Shown: piece by piece, positions 9,249 to 16,967 of the stretch
How positions within the stretch are numbered: position 1 is the first letter of the stretch
Layout: every line of letters starts with the position of its first letter
DNA from: an uncultured Lentisphaeraceae bacterium
GTDB taxonomy: Bacteria; Verrucomicrobiota; Kiritimatiellia; RFP12; DVOR01
Reading direction: 5' to 3'
DNA: 64,000 bases
Assembly (NCBI GenBank): GCA_949289005.1
Contig: CASEMQ010000053.1
Span: 1 to 64,000 of the forward strand
Notes under the pieces: generated by a model
Told to the model about the DNA's origin: nothing
The model's database searches: none
What the model saw: only the letters and a program-made list of their open reading frames with translations
Position numbers and translations under genes: made by a program

Positions 9249-10709
9249 ATGGCACTTTCCAGAAGAAGTTTCCTTCAGGCGGCGCTCGCGGCAGGGGCGT
9301 TTCCGTTGTTGGCCAAGGGGGGTGTCGGCGCCAACGGCAAAATCGCCATCGGCGTGATTGGCTACGGGCGCATCGCGCACACGATGGATGTCCCGGGCGT
9401 GCAGCGTTTCTCCGACCGTTGCGTGCTGACGGCCGTTTGCGATTGCGACGCCCGCCGCGCCGCCTATGGCAAGAAGGTCATCGAGGAACGCTACGCCAAG
9501 CGGGGCATCCGCCAGACGGTGAAGGCATATGGCGATTATCATGAATTGGTGGCGGATCCCGCAATCGACGCGGTGTTGCTGTGCCTGCCCGACCATCAGC
9601 ACGCACTGATTGCGACGTACTGCCTTTTGGCCGGCAAGCACATCTTCCTGCAGAAGCCTTTCGCGCAGACCATCCAGGAGGGGCGCGCGGTTGCCAACCT
9701 CGCGACGCTGCGGAACCGCGTCGTCCAGGTCGGCGCCTGGCAACGCTCGATTCCCCAGTTCCGGAAGGTCGTGCAACTCGTGCGCAACGGGCGCCTCGGC
9801 AAAATCGCCCGCGTGGAGGTGGGGCTTGGGTGCGACAAGGCGGGCGGGTGCCGCACGCCGGAGCCGATTCCGGAGACATTCGACTTCGACGCCTGGTGCG
9901 GCCCGACGGACCCTTCCGTGCCGTACAACTGGACACGTTGCCACAATCAGGACCTCAAGCGCATCGGCGACCGCCCGGGCTGGATCCAGCTCGCGCCGTA
10001 CGGGTGGGGCATGATCACGAACTGGGGTGCGCATCACCTCGACATCACGTCCTGGGGCCTCAAGCGCGACCCCTCGTCCGTCCGCGGCACCTGCGCCTGG
10101 ATGGACCTCTCGGGCACGAAACTCTGGAACGTTCACACCACTTACGACCTGCATTACGACTGCGGCGGCACGGACGTCCACGTCTGCGACAAGTTCCGGA
10201 TGGGCGTGAAGTTCATCGGCGAGAACGGCGACTGGCTGTGGTGCACGCGCGGCGCGATGAAAGTGACGCCGAGCGACCCCGACCCGAAGGTGGCGCCGGG
10301 GCAATTGGGTCCCATCGCGGCCTCGCGCCCCACGCTCTTGGCCGACCTGACGCCGAGCGAGATTGTCGATGACGCATTGGCGCACGGCACCGAACGTTTC
10401 CGATCGACCTCCGACCATTACCTCAACTGGCTCGAGGCCATCGCGCGCGAAGACCCGCAATACACCGTCTGCGACGCCGAGGGCGCGCACCGATCGACGG
10501 CCTTCTGCTCGCTGGGGCATATGTGCATGGAGCGGGGGCGCGGCAAGCAGGGCGGCACCACGCTGGCGTGGGATGCCGCGCGGGAAACCACGGGCGACGC
10601 CGAGGCCGACAAACTCCTGACCCCGCTCGTACGCGGGCAGTATGACCTGCGGCGCGCCTTCGCCGGCACCGCCTATGCCTACGAGAAGATGATCAAACCT
10701 TTGTCGTGA
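9249..10709 (+). CDS. Gfo/Idh/MocA-family oxidoreductase, Tat-exported
   Basis: A 486-residue NAD(P)-dependent oxidoreductase-like protein. The ATG at 9249 follows an AAAGGAA site and opens with SRRSFLQAALAAGAFPLLA, a twin-arginine signal that would export a folded, cofactor-loaded enzyme. The Rossmann motif IGVIGYGRI lies at ~35-43. The typical EKP position is replaced by QKP in IFLQKPFAQT. The middle contains DFDAWCGP and NWGAHHLDITSWGL, typical of the C-terminal substrate domain. It is first in a three-gene operon with a TIM-barrel/DUF1080 protein and a second oxidoreductase. Homologous clusters oxidise the C3 hydroxyl of glycosides before non-hydrolytic cleavage, so that role is inferred here. 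Confidence 0.85.
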   Translation: MALSRRSFLQAALAAGAFPLLAKGGVGANGKIAIGVIGYGRIAHTMDVPGVQRFSDRCVLTAVCDCDARRAAYGKKVIEERYAKRGIRQTVKAYGDYHELVADPAIDAVLLCLPDHQHALIATYCLLAGKHIFLQKPFAQTIQEGRAVANLATLRNRVVQVGAWQRSIPQFRKVVQLVRNGRLGKIARVEVGLGCDKAGGCRTPEPIPETFDFDAWCGPTDPSVPYNWTRCHNQDLKRIGDRPGWIQLAPYGWGMITNWGAHHLDITSWGLKRDPSSVRGTCAWMDLSGTKLWNVHTTYDLHYDCGGTDVHVCDKFRMGVKFIGENGDWLWCTRGAMKVTPSDPDPKVAPGQLGPIAASRPTLLADLTPSEIVDDALAHGTERFRSTSDHYLNWLEAIAREDPQYTVCDAEGAHRSTAFCSLGHMCMERGRGKQGGTTLAWDAARETTGDAEADKLLTPLVRGQYDLRRAFAGTAYAYEKMIKPLS

Positions 10710-10735
10710 AATCCCCAATCCAAGGAGACGCAGCC

Positions 10736-12322
10736 ATGAAATCGTTCATTGCCCTGGGATGCGCATTGGCGGCGGCCGTCGCGTTGGCGGAGGTGCCCTA
10801 CGCAATCGGCTTGGCCGGCTACACCTTCCGCAAGAAGACGCTCGACGAGACGCTGGACATCATGCAACGCGTGGACGCCCACTACCTCTGCGTGAAGGAA
10901 GCCCACCTCAAGTACGATGCGGACGACGCGGCCATCGCGGCCTTCAAGAAGAAATGCGCGGAGCATGGCGTCATTCCCTACGCCCTCGGCCCGCTCTACA
11001 CGCAAGACGTCGCCCAGCTCCGCCCCTACTTCGAATTCGCCAAGCGGATGGGCGTCAAGGTGGTGACCGGCGTACCCTTCGACCCGCCGGCGGGCAAGGA
11101 AAGGCATCGGACCTCTTCGCGCAAGCAATTGGAGGAAATCGACAAACTGGTGAAGGAGTTCGACATTCGCTACGCCATCCACAATCACGGCCCCTCGATG
11201 CCCAAACTCTTCCCGGATGCCGACCACGGCTGGGCGCTCATCAAGGACCTCGACCCGCGCGTGGGCTTCTGCCTCGACATCGGCTGGGAATACGCGAACG
11301 GGAAAGACCCCGTCGCGACCATCCGAAAATACGGCGACCGCATCCACGATATCCACATCAAAAACTTCGACAAGAACAAGCCCAACGGCCACGCCATCCC
11401 GTTGCCCCGCGGAAAAATCGACTATGTCGCGGTCTTCTCCGCGCTCGCCGAGGTCGGCTACGCCGGCGTCTGCGCCCTGGAATACGAACGCGACTTTGAC
11501 GACAACCTTGCCGGCATCGCCGAATCCATCGGCTACGCCCGCGGCGTGACAGACGCCCTCCACGTCCCGGCCAAGATGCAACCCGCCCCCGCAGGCGCCA
11601 ACACCCTCTCCGCCCAAGAGCGGGCCGAGGGCTACGAACTTCTCTTCGACGGCAAGAACCTCCCCGCGGACAAGTGGGTCGGCGCCAAGGACGAATGGAA
11701 GCGCGAGACCTTCCCCGCCCGCGGCTGGTACGTCCAGGATGGTTGCCTCGCCATGCGCCCGACCAGCGGCATCGCCAACGGCAAATGGTTCCCCCTGCCG
11801 CCTGAGGACGCGCGCCTCGGCGGCGGGGGCGACATCCTCACCAAAAAGCGCTACCGCGACTTCGTCTTCAAGTTCGACTTCCGCCTGACGGAGGCCGCCA
11901 ACTCCGGCATCAAGTACTTCTACAACCCCGGCCAACATAAAAACTCCTGCGAGGAATACCAAATCCTCGACCCCGCCCATCCCGACGCGACCAAGGGCCG
12001 CGACGGCAACCGCCGCGTTGCCGCGCTCTACGACATCCTCCCCGCCCAAGGCGCCGACGCCCTCCTCAAGCCGGCCGGCCAATGGAACAGCGGCATGATC
12101 GTCGCGAAAGGCAACCATGTCGAGCACTGGCTCAATGGCGTGAAAGTCTTGGAATACGAGCGCGGCTCCAAAGCCTTCCGCGACGGCGTCGCCCGCTCCA
12201 AATACCGCGCTTGGCAAGACGCCGGGGCGTTCTGGGGCGAGGCCGAAAGCGGTCACCTGCTCATCCAAGACCACTCGGATTCCTCTGTCGCCTACTGCAA
12301 TCTCAAGGTCAAGGAACTCTGA
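10736..12322 (+). CDS. Fused sugar isomerase/epimerase (TIM barrel) and DUF1080 protein
   Basis: A 528-residue exported protein. The ATG at 10736 follows an AAGGAGA site and begins with a Sec signal (MKSFIALGCALAAAVALAEV). Residues ~20-275 are a xylose-isomerase-like TIM barrel, with metal-site-like acidic and His residues in YAIHNHGPS, FCLDIGWEY, HIKNF and ALEYERDFD. Residues ~300-528 are a DUF1080 (3-keto-disaccharide hydrolase) beta-sandwich with YELLFDGKNL near its start, DFRLTEAANSGIKYFYNP in the middle and GHLLIQDHSD near the end. Both families recur in 3-keto-glycoside pathways as separate proteins, so the fusion suggests consecutive steps on the same keto-sugar. It sits between two oxidoreductase genes, 26 bp after one and 1 bp before the other. 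Confidence 0.85.
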   Translation: MKSFIALGCALAAAVALAEVPYAIGLAGYTFRKKTLDETLDIMQRVDAHYLCVKEAHLKYDADDAAIAAFKKKCAEHGVIPYALGPLYTQDVAQLRPYFEFAKRMGVKVVTGVPFDPPAGKERHRTSSRKQLEEIDKLVKEFDIRYAIHNHGPSMPKLFPDADHGWALIKDLDPRVGFCLDIGWEYANGKDPVATIRKYGDRIHDIHIKNFDKNKPNGHAIPLPRGKIDYVAVFSALAEVGYAGVCALEYERDFDDNLAGIAESIGYARGVTDALHVPAKMQPAPAGANTLSAQERAEGYELLFDGKNLPADKWVGAKDEWKRETFPARGWYVQDGCLAMRPTSGIANGKWFPLPPEDARLGGGGDILTKKRYRDFVFKFDFRLTEAANSGIKYFYNPGQHKNSCEEYQILDPAHPDATKGRDGNRRVAALYDILPAQGADALLKPAGQWNSGMIVAKGNHVEHWLNGVKVLEYERGSKAFRDGVARSKYRAWQDAGAFWGEAESGHLLIQDHSDSSVAYCNLKVKEL

Positions 12323-12323
12323 G

Positions 12324-13712
12324 ATGAACCGCCGATCATTCCTGAAGTCGATGCTCGCGGCCGGCGCCGCGCCCCTCCTCCTGCCCGGCTGCCTCTCGCG
12401 CAAAGGATACGTCGCGAACGCCAAGGTGCGCTTGGCCTTCGTCGGCATCGGCCAGCAAGGCTGGGGCGACATCCGGGAGTTCGGCCGCTTCCCGCAGCTC
12501 TTCGAATGCGTGGCCCTGTGCGACACCGACATGGGCGCCCCCCACACGCGCGCATGTCTGAAAAAATATCCCAACGTGCCGCGCTTCCAGGACTTCCGGA
12601 AGATGTTCGCCAAGATGGGGGGCAAGATTGACGCTTGCCTCGTCGCGACGCCCGACCACACCCACTTCCCCATCGCGATGGACGCGATGCGCCGCGGCAT
12701 CGCCGTCTACGTCGAAAAGCCCCTCGCGCACACCTTCGAGGAATGCGACCTGCTCATGAAAGCCGCCCAAAAATACGGCGTCGTCACCCAAATGGGCAAC
12801 CAAGGCCACTCCACCGTCAAATACCACCAATTCAAGCATTACGTCGAGATCGGCCTCGTCCACGACGTCTATAAAGTCGTCGCGCACATGAACTTCTCCC
12901 GCCGTTGGCACAAATGGGGCGGCAAACTCACCGCCTTTCCCAAGGCGGAGAAAATCCCCGCGACGCTCGACTGGGACACCTGGCTTGGTCCCGTCGCCTA
13001 CCACGACTACAGCAAAGACTTCGTCGGTGGCGAATGGCGCGCATGGTACGACTTCGGCAACGGCTGCATGGGCGACTGGGGCGCGCACCTCATCGACTGC
13101 GTCCACCAATTCCTCCTGCGCGGCGACCTGCCGAGCGCCGTCACCGTCGTCCGACAGACCGGCGCCAACCGCTTCGTCTACCCCATGAGCTCCACCCTCC
13201 GCTTCGACTTCCCCTCCAACCGCCTGCACGGCGACTTCGAGCTCGATTGGTACGAAGGCGCGGACAACCTGCCGCCCCTGCCGCCGGCATTCGTTTACGC
13301 GACCCCAGGCGGCATTCCCCAAAATGCCGCCAACGACCCCAACGAAAAGGTGCGCCTCTACCCCGGGAAAGAGATGTACCAGCGCGACGGCACCATTTGG
13401 CAATCCCTCTCCCACAAACATCCCCTCCACGTCGTGGGGGACTACAACCGCAAATTGCCCGACTGCCCCGCCGAGACCTGCACGCACTACGAAGGCTTCC
13501 TCCGCGCCGTCCGCGGCGAGATGGAGCCCCTCTCCCCCTTCAGCGTCGCCGCGCCACTCTCCCAACTCTTCACCCTCGCCTGCATCGCGCAACGCACCGG
13601 CCGAAGCTTCGCCTTCGACAAAGCCACCGGGACCATCCCCGGCGACCCCGAGGCCAATGCCCTCCTGCGCCAGCCCCCGCGCAAAGGCTGGGAGGAGTTC
13701 TACACCGTGTGA
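12324..13712 (+). CDS. Second Gfo/Idh/MocA-family oxidoreductase
   Basis: A 462-residue oxidoreductase starting one base after the previous stop. The N-terminus NRRSFLKSMLAAGAAPLLLPGCLS carries both a twin-arginine motif and a lipobox-like LPGC, so it is probably exported and possibly membrane-anchored. The Rossmann motif VGIGQQGWG is near residue 39, and VEKPLAHTFEE contains the conserved EKP. C-terminal-domain motifs include DWDTWLGP and GCMGDWGAHLIDCV. With the first oxidoreductase it could form an oxidation/re-reduction pair around C3 of a sugar. The gene ends before a 50-bp perfect palindrome that probably terminates the operon. Confidence 0.85.
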   Translation: MNRRSFLKSMLAAGAAPLLLPGCLSRKGYVANAKVRLAFVGIGQQGWGDIREFGRFPQLFECVALCDTDMGAPHTRACLKKYPNVPRFQDFRKMFAKMGGKIDACLVATPDHTHFPIAMDAMRRGIAVYVEKPLAHTFEECDLLMKAAQKYGVVTQMGNQGHSTVKYHQFKHYVEIGLVHDVYKVVAHMNFSRRWHKWGGKLTAFPKAEKIPATLDWDTWLGPVAYHDYSKDFVGGEWRAWYDFGNGCMGDWGAHLIDCVHQFLLRGDLPSAVTVVRQTGANRFVYPMSSTLRFDFPSNRLHGDFELDWYEGADNLPPLPPAFVYATPGGIPQNAANDPNEKVRLYPGKEMYQRDGTIWQSLSHKHPLHVVGDYNRKLPDCPAETCTHYEGFLRAVRGEMEPLSPFSVAAPLSQLFTLACIAQRTGRSFAFDKATGTIPGDPEANALLRQPPRKGWEEFYTV

Positions 13713-13723
13713 GCCAACGCCAC

Positions 13724-13773
13724 GCGGGAAACGAAGGGCAAGCCGGGCGCCCGGCTTGCCCTTCGTTTCCCGC
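13724..13773. terminator. 50-bp perfect palindrome between convergent genes
   Basis: The two arms, running from ~13724 into the GGCGCC centre at 13746-13751 and back to 13773, are perfectly complementary. It lies between the stop of the oxidoreductase (+) and the stop of the GH97 gene (-), so it would fold in either transcript. There is no clear U-tract. Confidence 0.65.
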
Positions 13774-13784
13774 CGTTCGCGTGT

Positions 13785-15701
13785 TTATCGCGCTTGGGCG
13801 GGGGAGAAACGGAGGAGTGCGCCGCCGCCTGAGAGTTGGGGCAAGTCCACGGTGTCAGCGGCGGTTACCGTGGCCTGGCGGCGGGTGAGTTTGCGGCGGT
13901 CGGGCGCGGCATCCTCCAGCGCGTCAAGCGTCCATGCGCCCTCGCCCAGAAAGTCGAGGGAAAGGCGGAGGTCGAGCGGTTCGACGCCGTTGAGGACGGC
14001 GACCCACCATTCGTTGCCGTGGCGGCGGGCAAGGATGGCAAGTTTTCCGATGGCGCTTGGGGCGAGGGCGCGTGTCTCGTCCCACGTCACGGGGAGATCG
14101 CGGAAGAAAGGCTCGAGCGGGTCTTGGGCAAGATCGCGCGGGTCGGCGGCGAGGATGAGCGCGGGGGAGGTGAAGGCCACGGCGGTGGCGACTTGATGGG
14201 CATAGGTGGTGGCAGGGGGGCAACGGCGGCCGAAGCCGACGGGCGTGTAGTCGGCCGCGCCGACGAGCCAGCGGGTGAAGGGAAGCGTCGCGTCATGCAC
14301 CGGCCAAGGCGCCATGTCACGCTCGCCCCAACCGACGCACTCAAGGCCGGAGACGGCTTCCTTGGCCATCAGGTTCGGCCAAGTGATGGAGTCGCCCGTG
14401 GGCTTGTTCACGCCGTGGAAGACGACCATGAGCCGGCGTTTGGCGGCGTCTTCAAGGATGGCCTCCATTGCCTGGACGGTGGGGAGATTTTCGCGGTGGA
14501 AGAAGTCGATCTTGAGCCCCTTGACGCCGGCCTTGACACACGCGTCCATGAAGGCGGCACGCTCGGCGGGGTCGAGCACCTGCCAATCCTTCGCATGGCG
14601 TGGCGCACCGGGCCGCCAGACCCAGACGTCCACGCCGCGCTCGTGGCCGTAGGCGCAGAGTTTCGCGACCATGCCCCACTTGTCGAGTCCTTGGACACGC
14701 GGGTTCTTCTTTTCGCGTTGCGGCCAACGCTCCCATCCTTCGTCAAGGACAACGGCCTCGTAGCCGAGTTTCCGCGCGTCGTCGATAAGCGCTTGGGCAA
14801 CGTCAAAACCCCGGCTGTTGGGGCGGTCAAGCATCCAGTTCCAGACCGCGCGAGAAGGGCGGATCCACGGCTCCTTGCCGCCATCGGGGAAAAGGTTGGG
14901 GTCGGGCGGATCCGCGACCTTGGCCAAGATGCCGTTGTTCAGGAGCCCCGTGAGGTCTTTGGCCACCATGAGAATACGCCACGGCGTGACGATTTCCTGC
15001 GTGCCACGTTTGCACACGGCCTGCCATGGGTGGTTGCGCACCACGACGTTACGATCCTTCGCCGGCATGCCGATCGCAAGCCCCGCATCAAGCGCGCCCT
15101 TGCATTCGGCAAACAGCACGCGCACCGCGTTGGGGCCGATGCCCTCGAAGACACATCCGTGGAAGTCGCGCAGATTGCCTTCCGTCAAGGCCGCGTACGT
15201 GCCGCCGGGCAGACGGAAGGTGGCGGGCGGCGCGAGAATCTCCCCCGCGATGTCATCGGTCTTGCGCTCCTGGTAACGCTGCGTGTAACCATATTGGAAG
15301 ACTGCCGAGGCATACCACGCGGTCGTGCCGGAAGGAAAGGTGAAGGTCGTGTTCTCGCGCGTCACCGTGGCCGGCGCGTCGGCCGGGATTCGATACCGCA
15401 CGGCCACGCCATCGGGGAACGTACGCGCCTCCACCGTCCAGACGCGCCCGGTCGCATTGCGCAACGTGAGCGTGGTGAGGTCGCCCACCGTCTTGCGCGA
15501 CACCTCGGCCTCGCGCTCACCCAACGCCACACCGTCAAGCACAATGCCCAGCGGCGAAGACGCAATCAACACCTCGTCCCCAAGCAGGACGCGTTGGCGA
15601 AGCGCCCCCGCCTCGGTGAGGCTCAGCTCAAGCCGCGGCGTCGCCGCGAAAACACCGGCCGCCACCGCGGCCATTCCCAAAAACACCGTGAGTCTGTGCA
15701 T
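13785..15701 (-). CDS. Glycoside hydrolase family 97 protein
   Basis: A 638-residue secreted glycosidase with a signal peptide (MHRLTVFLGMAAVAAGVFAA). It has the GH97 order of an N-terminal beta-sandwich (~20-260), a central TIM barrel (~265-540) and a C-terminal beta domain. Motifs include DEGWERWPQ, GLKIDFFHREN, VVFHGVNKPTGD, TWPNLMAKEAVSGLE and a threonine/proline-rich PFTRW segment. In GH97 an Asp at the KIDFF position is typical of retaining alpha-galactosidase-type members, whereas inverting alpha-glucosidases use Glu bases, so alpha-galactosidase activity is favoured by inference. AAAGGAG lies 3-9 bp before the ATG. It is convergent with the keto-glycoside operon and may feed sugars to it. 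Confidence 0.85.
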   Translation of the reverse strand: MHRLTVFLGMAAVAAGVFAATPRLELSLTEAGALRQRVLLGDEVLIASSPLGIVLDGVALGEREAEVSRKTVGDLTTLTLRNATGRVWTVEARTFPDGVAVRYRIPADAPATVTRENTTFTFPSGTTAWYASAVFQYGYTQRYQERKTDDIAGEILAPPATFRLPGGTYAALTEGNLRDFHGCVFEGIGPNAVRVLFAECKGALDAGLAIGMPAKDRNVVVRNHPWQAVCKRGTQEIVTPWRILMVAKDLTGLLNNGILAKVADPPDPNLFPDGGKEPWIRPSRAVWNWMLDRPNSRGFDVAQALIDDARKLGYEAVVLDEGWERWPQREKKNPRVQGLDKWGMVAKLCAYGHERGVDVWVWRPGAPRHAKDWQVLDPAERAAFMDACVKAGVKGLKIDFFHRENLPTVQAMEAILEDAAKRRLMVVFHGVNKPTGDSITWPNLMAKEAVSGLECVGWGERDMAPWPVHDATLPFTRWLVGAADYTPVGFGRRCPPATTYAHQVATAVAFTSPALILAADPRDLAQDPLEPFFRDLPVTWDETRALAPSAIGKLAILARRHGNEWWVAVLNGVEPLDLRLSLDFLGEGAWTLDALEDAAPDRRKLTRRQATVTAADTVDLPQLSGGGALLRFSPAQAR

Positions 15702-15850
15702 AATCCGCTCCTTTCATCGCCCGTTGCCCAACCTTGTCGCAATCATTCTAGCACGGCATCACGCCAAGCACACACCCCAAAACTCCACTTTCCCCCACCC
15801 CGTCACAACAGTACGCAGCCACACCTACCCCGAAATCAAACGCCTCAATC
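15702..15850. other. Upstream region of the GH97 gene
   Basis: Apart from the GH97 ribosome-binding site at about 15705-15714, no gene or clear promoter box is visible. Confidence 0.4.
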
Positions 15851-15886
15851 AAAAAAGCCCCGCAAGTATTTCAACTTGAGGGGCTT
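15851..15886 (-). terminator. Terminator retained behind the truncated tRNA-Thr
   Basis: A GGGGCTT-type hairpin followed on the minus strand by six Ts. It matches, with substitutions, the hairpin behind the intact tRNA-Thr at 62829-62860. Both are preceded by the same CCAGATTTAAGCCCC sequence. Confidence 0.7.
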
Positions 15887-15891
15887 AAATC

Positions 15892-15932
15892 TGGAGCCGA
15901 CGGTTGGATTCGGACCCACGACCCACTGATTA
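15892..15932 (-). pseudogene. Truncated tRNA-Thr (3' half only), probable integration scar
   Basis: Read on the minus strand, the segment gives the 3' side of the anticodon stem, variable region, T-arm (GTGGG TCCGAAT CCAAC) and acceptor CGTCGGCTCCA of the tRNA-Thr that is intact at 62749-62823. One T-stem base pair is disrupted and the 5' half is missing. What lies upstream cannot pair with the acceptor. A tRNA 3' end left beside an integrase remnant is the usual mark of an integrated element. Confidence 0.75.
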
Positions 15933-15991
15933 TAAATAAAGAGACGGTGTCGATTTTGCAGTTGATTATTCTGTGAGTTACTAAAAAGTCG

Positions 15992-16160
15992 TTAAATATC
16001 GGGGGTGATGGCGAAGTAGGTTTGGCCGGAGCCAGGGGGGGGGGACGAGGCCGCGGTAGTGGCGGAAGATGTCGTGGCCCCAAGCGATGCCGGCGGTGTG
16101 TGCGATGGCGCGGATATTTTTGCGGAAGCGGTCGAGGGTGATGCCTTGGGTGGTGCCGGT
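15992..16160 (-). pseudogene. Tyrosine recombinase (integrase) C-terminal remnant
   Basis: On the minus strand, one frame reads RFRKNIRAIAHTAGIAWGHD then IFRHYRGLVPP, and a second frame reads GSGQTYFAITPDI and stops. The frame change falls on a ten-base G run (16035-16044 on the plus strand). The pieces resemble the end of site-specific tyrosine recombinases: an AGI-x-W-x-HD segment, then xFRHYRxLV and YFAITP. The region normally between them, with the catalytic Arg and His, appears deleted. It lies 60 bp from the truncated tRNA-Thr. Identification is from motif memory only. Confidence 0.5.
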
Positions 16161-16174
16161 CGTCGCACGACGAT

Positions 16175-16327
16175 ATGCTGGACTGCCTGGCGAACCTGCG
16201 GCACCCGGAGGTGTTGCGGACGCTGGAGACGCTGCGCTCGCCGTACGAATGGGCGGGGCGCGAACGCGGCGCGCCGACGAGTTACGCGCAGGCGCGCCGG
16301 GAGGACGTCTTCGGGCGGCGTCAGTGA
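16175..16327 (+). CDS. Small open frame of unknown origin
   Basis: A 50-residue plus-strand frame (MLDCLANLRHPEV... ending EDVFGRRQ) with ordinary protein-like composition, lying among degraded mobile-element genes. It may be the C-terminal stub of a lost gene, since reading upstream in frame stays open for a few codons. I recognise no domain, and it overlaps the end of the antitoxin gene by seven bases on the other strand. Confidence 0.2.
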   Translation: MLDCLANLRHPEVLRTLETLRSPYEWAGRERGAPTSYAQARREDVFGRRQ

Positions 16328-16599
16328 ACGGGCTCGGCGGATGCCTTGCCGGTCTGGTGTTCGTAGTAGCCAAGCTCCCAGAGGCGGTCGAGGATATCCT
16401 CGGCGAGCTTGCCGGTGATGCCGCACTTGCGGAGCGCGGCCTTGGCCTTTGCCCAGAAGGCCTGCTCGGCCTCCATTTCGGCCTCGATCCGGGCACGCGT
16501 CTCCGCGTAGTCCGGTCTGCTCCGGATGTCGGCGAACACCTCGTCGGCGGTGTACAACTCGATGGGTTTCCCGGACACCTTCCCGATAATTGTTTTCAT
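16321..16599 (-). CDS. Putative antitoxin of a RelE/Gp49-type pair
   Basis: A 92-residue protein starting at ATG 16599, which overlaps the toxin stop in an ATGA junction and is preceded by an AAGGAG site. It is strongly charged and helical (TADEVFADIRSRPDYAETRARIEAEMEAEQ). No helix-turn-helix signature is obvious, unlike the usual HigA antitoxins. The call rests on its coupling to the toxin-like gene and its size. Confidence 0.5.
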   Translation of the reverse strand: MKTIIGKVSGKPIELYTADEVFADIRSRPDYAETRARIEAEMEAEQAFWAKAKAALRKCGITGKLAEDILDRLWELGYYEHQTGKASAEPVH

Positions 16600-16946
16600 A
16601 ATCCCAACTCCTTCATGATGGCGCGTGCGCGTTTCAGTTCGCGCAACGGCGTTTCCTGTGTTTTCTTGACGAAACCGTTCAGCGTGTAGATGGCGTCCTG
16701 GTCGGCGTAGGCGTAGAAGACGCGCACCTGCCCATCCCACGGCGAACGGACACGGATTTCGAAGAGGTTGTCCTGCCCCTGCATCTTTCGCGCTTCCGGG
16801 TAGGCCAGCGTCCCTTCCTGCTCGAGTTTGTCGACGACAACCTCGAACCTGTCGCGCGTGCGCTTGTCAAGCGTGGCGAGGAAGTCCTCAATCCAACGCG
16901 TGACGATTACGGTCGTCTTCTCTCTTATGTGATTCTTGTGGCACAG
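16596..16946 (-). CDS. RelE/HigB (phage Gp49-like) toxin, start codon unclear
   Basis: The frame encodes a RelE-superfamily toxin-like protein: TRWIEDFLATLDKR, then KMQGQDNLFEIRVR, RVFYAYADQDAIYTLNGFVKKTQETP and an ending RAIMKELGL. The LxGFVKKTxxTP signature is characteristic of Gp49/HigB ribosome-dependent mRNA interferases. No ATG, GTG or TTG occurs in frame between the upstream stop (TAA near 16947) and the conserved region. The only candidates are the CTG at 16946 or an unusual ATA. The gene may have lost its start when the element decayed. The antitoxin follows directly. Confidence 0.6.
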   Translation of the reverse strand: MCHKNHIREKTTVIVTRWIEDFLATLDKRTRDRFEVVVDKLEQEGTLAYPEARKMQGQDNLFEIRVRSPWDGQVRVFYAYADQDAIYTLNGFVKKTQETPLRELKRARAIMKELGL

Positions 16947-16967
16947 TTAGCGGCTAAGCGTGGGCGG

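Noticed and set aside
15892..15932. Second functional tRNA-Thr
   Set aside because: The 5' half is missing, the acceptor and D-arm cannot form, and the T-stem has a mismatch.
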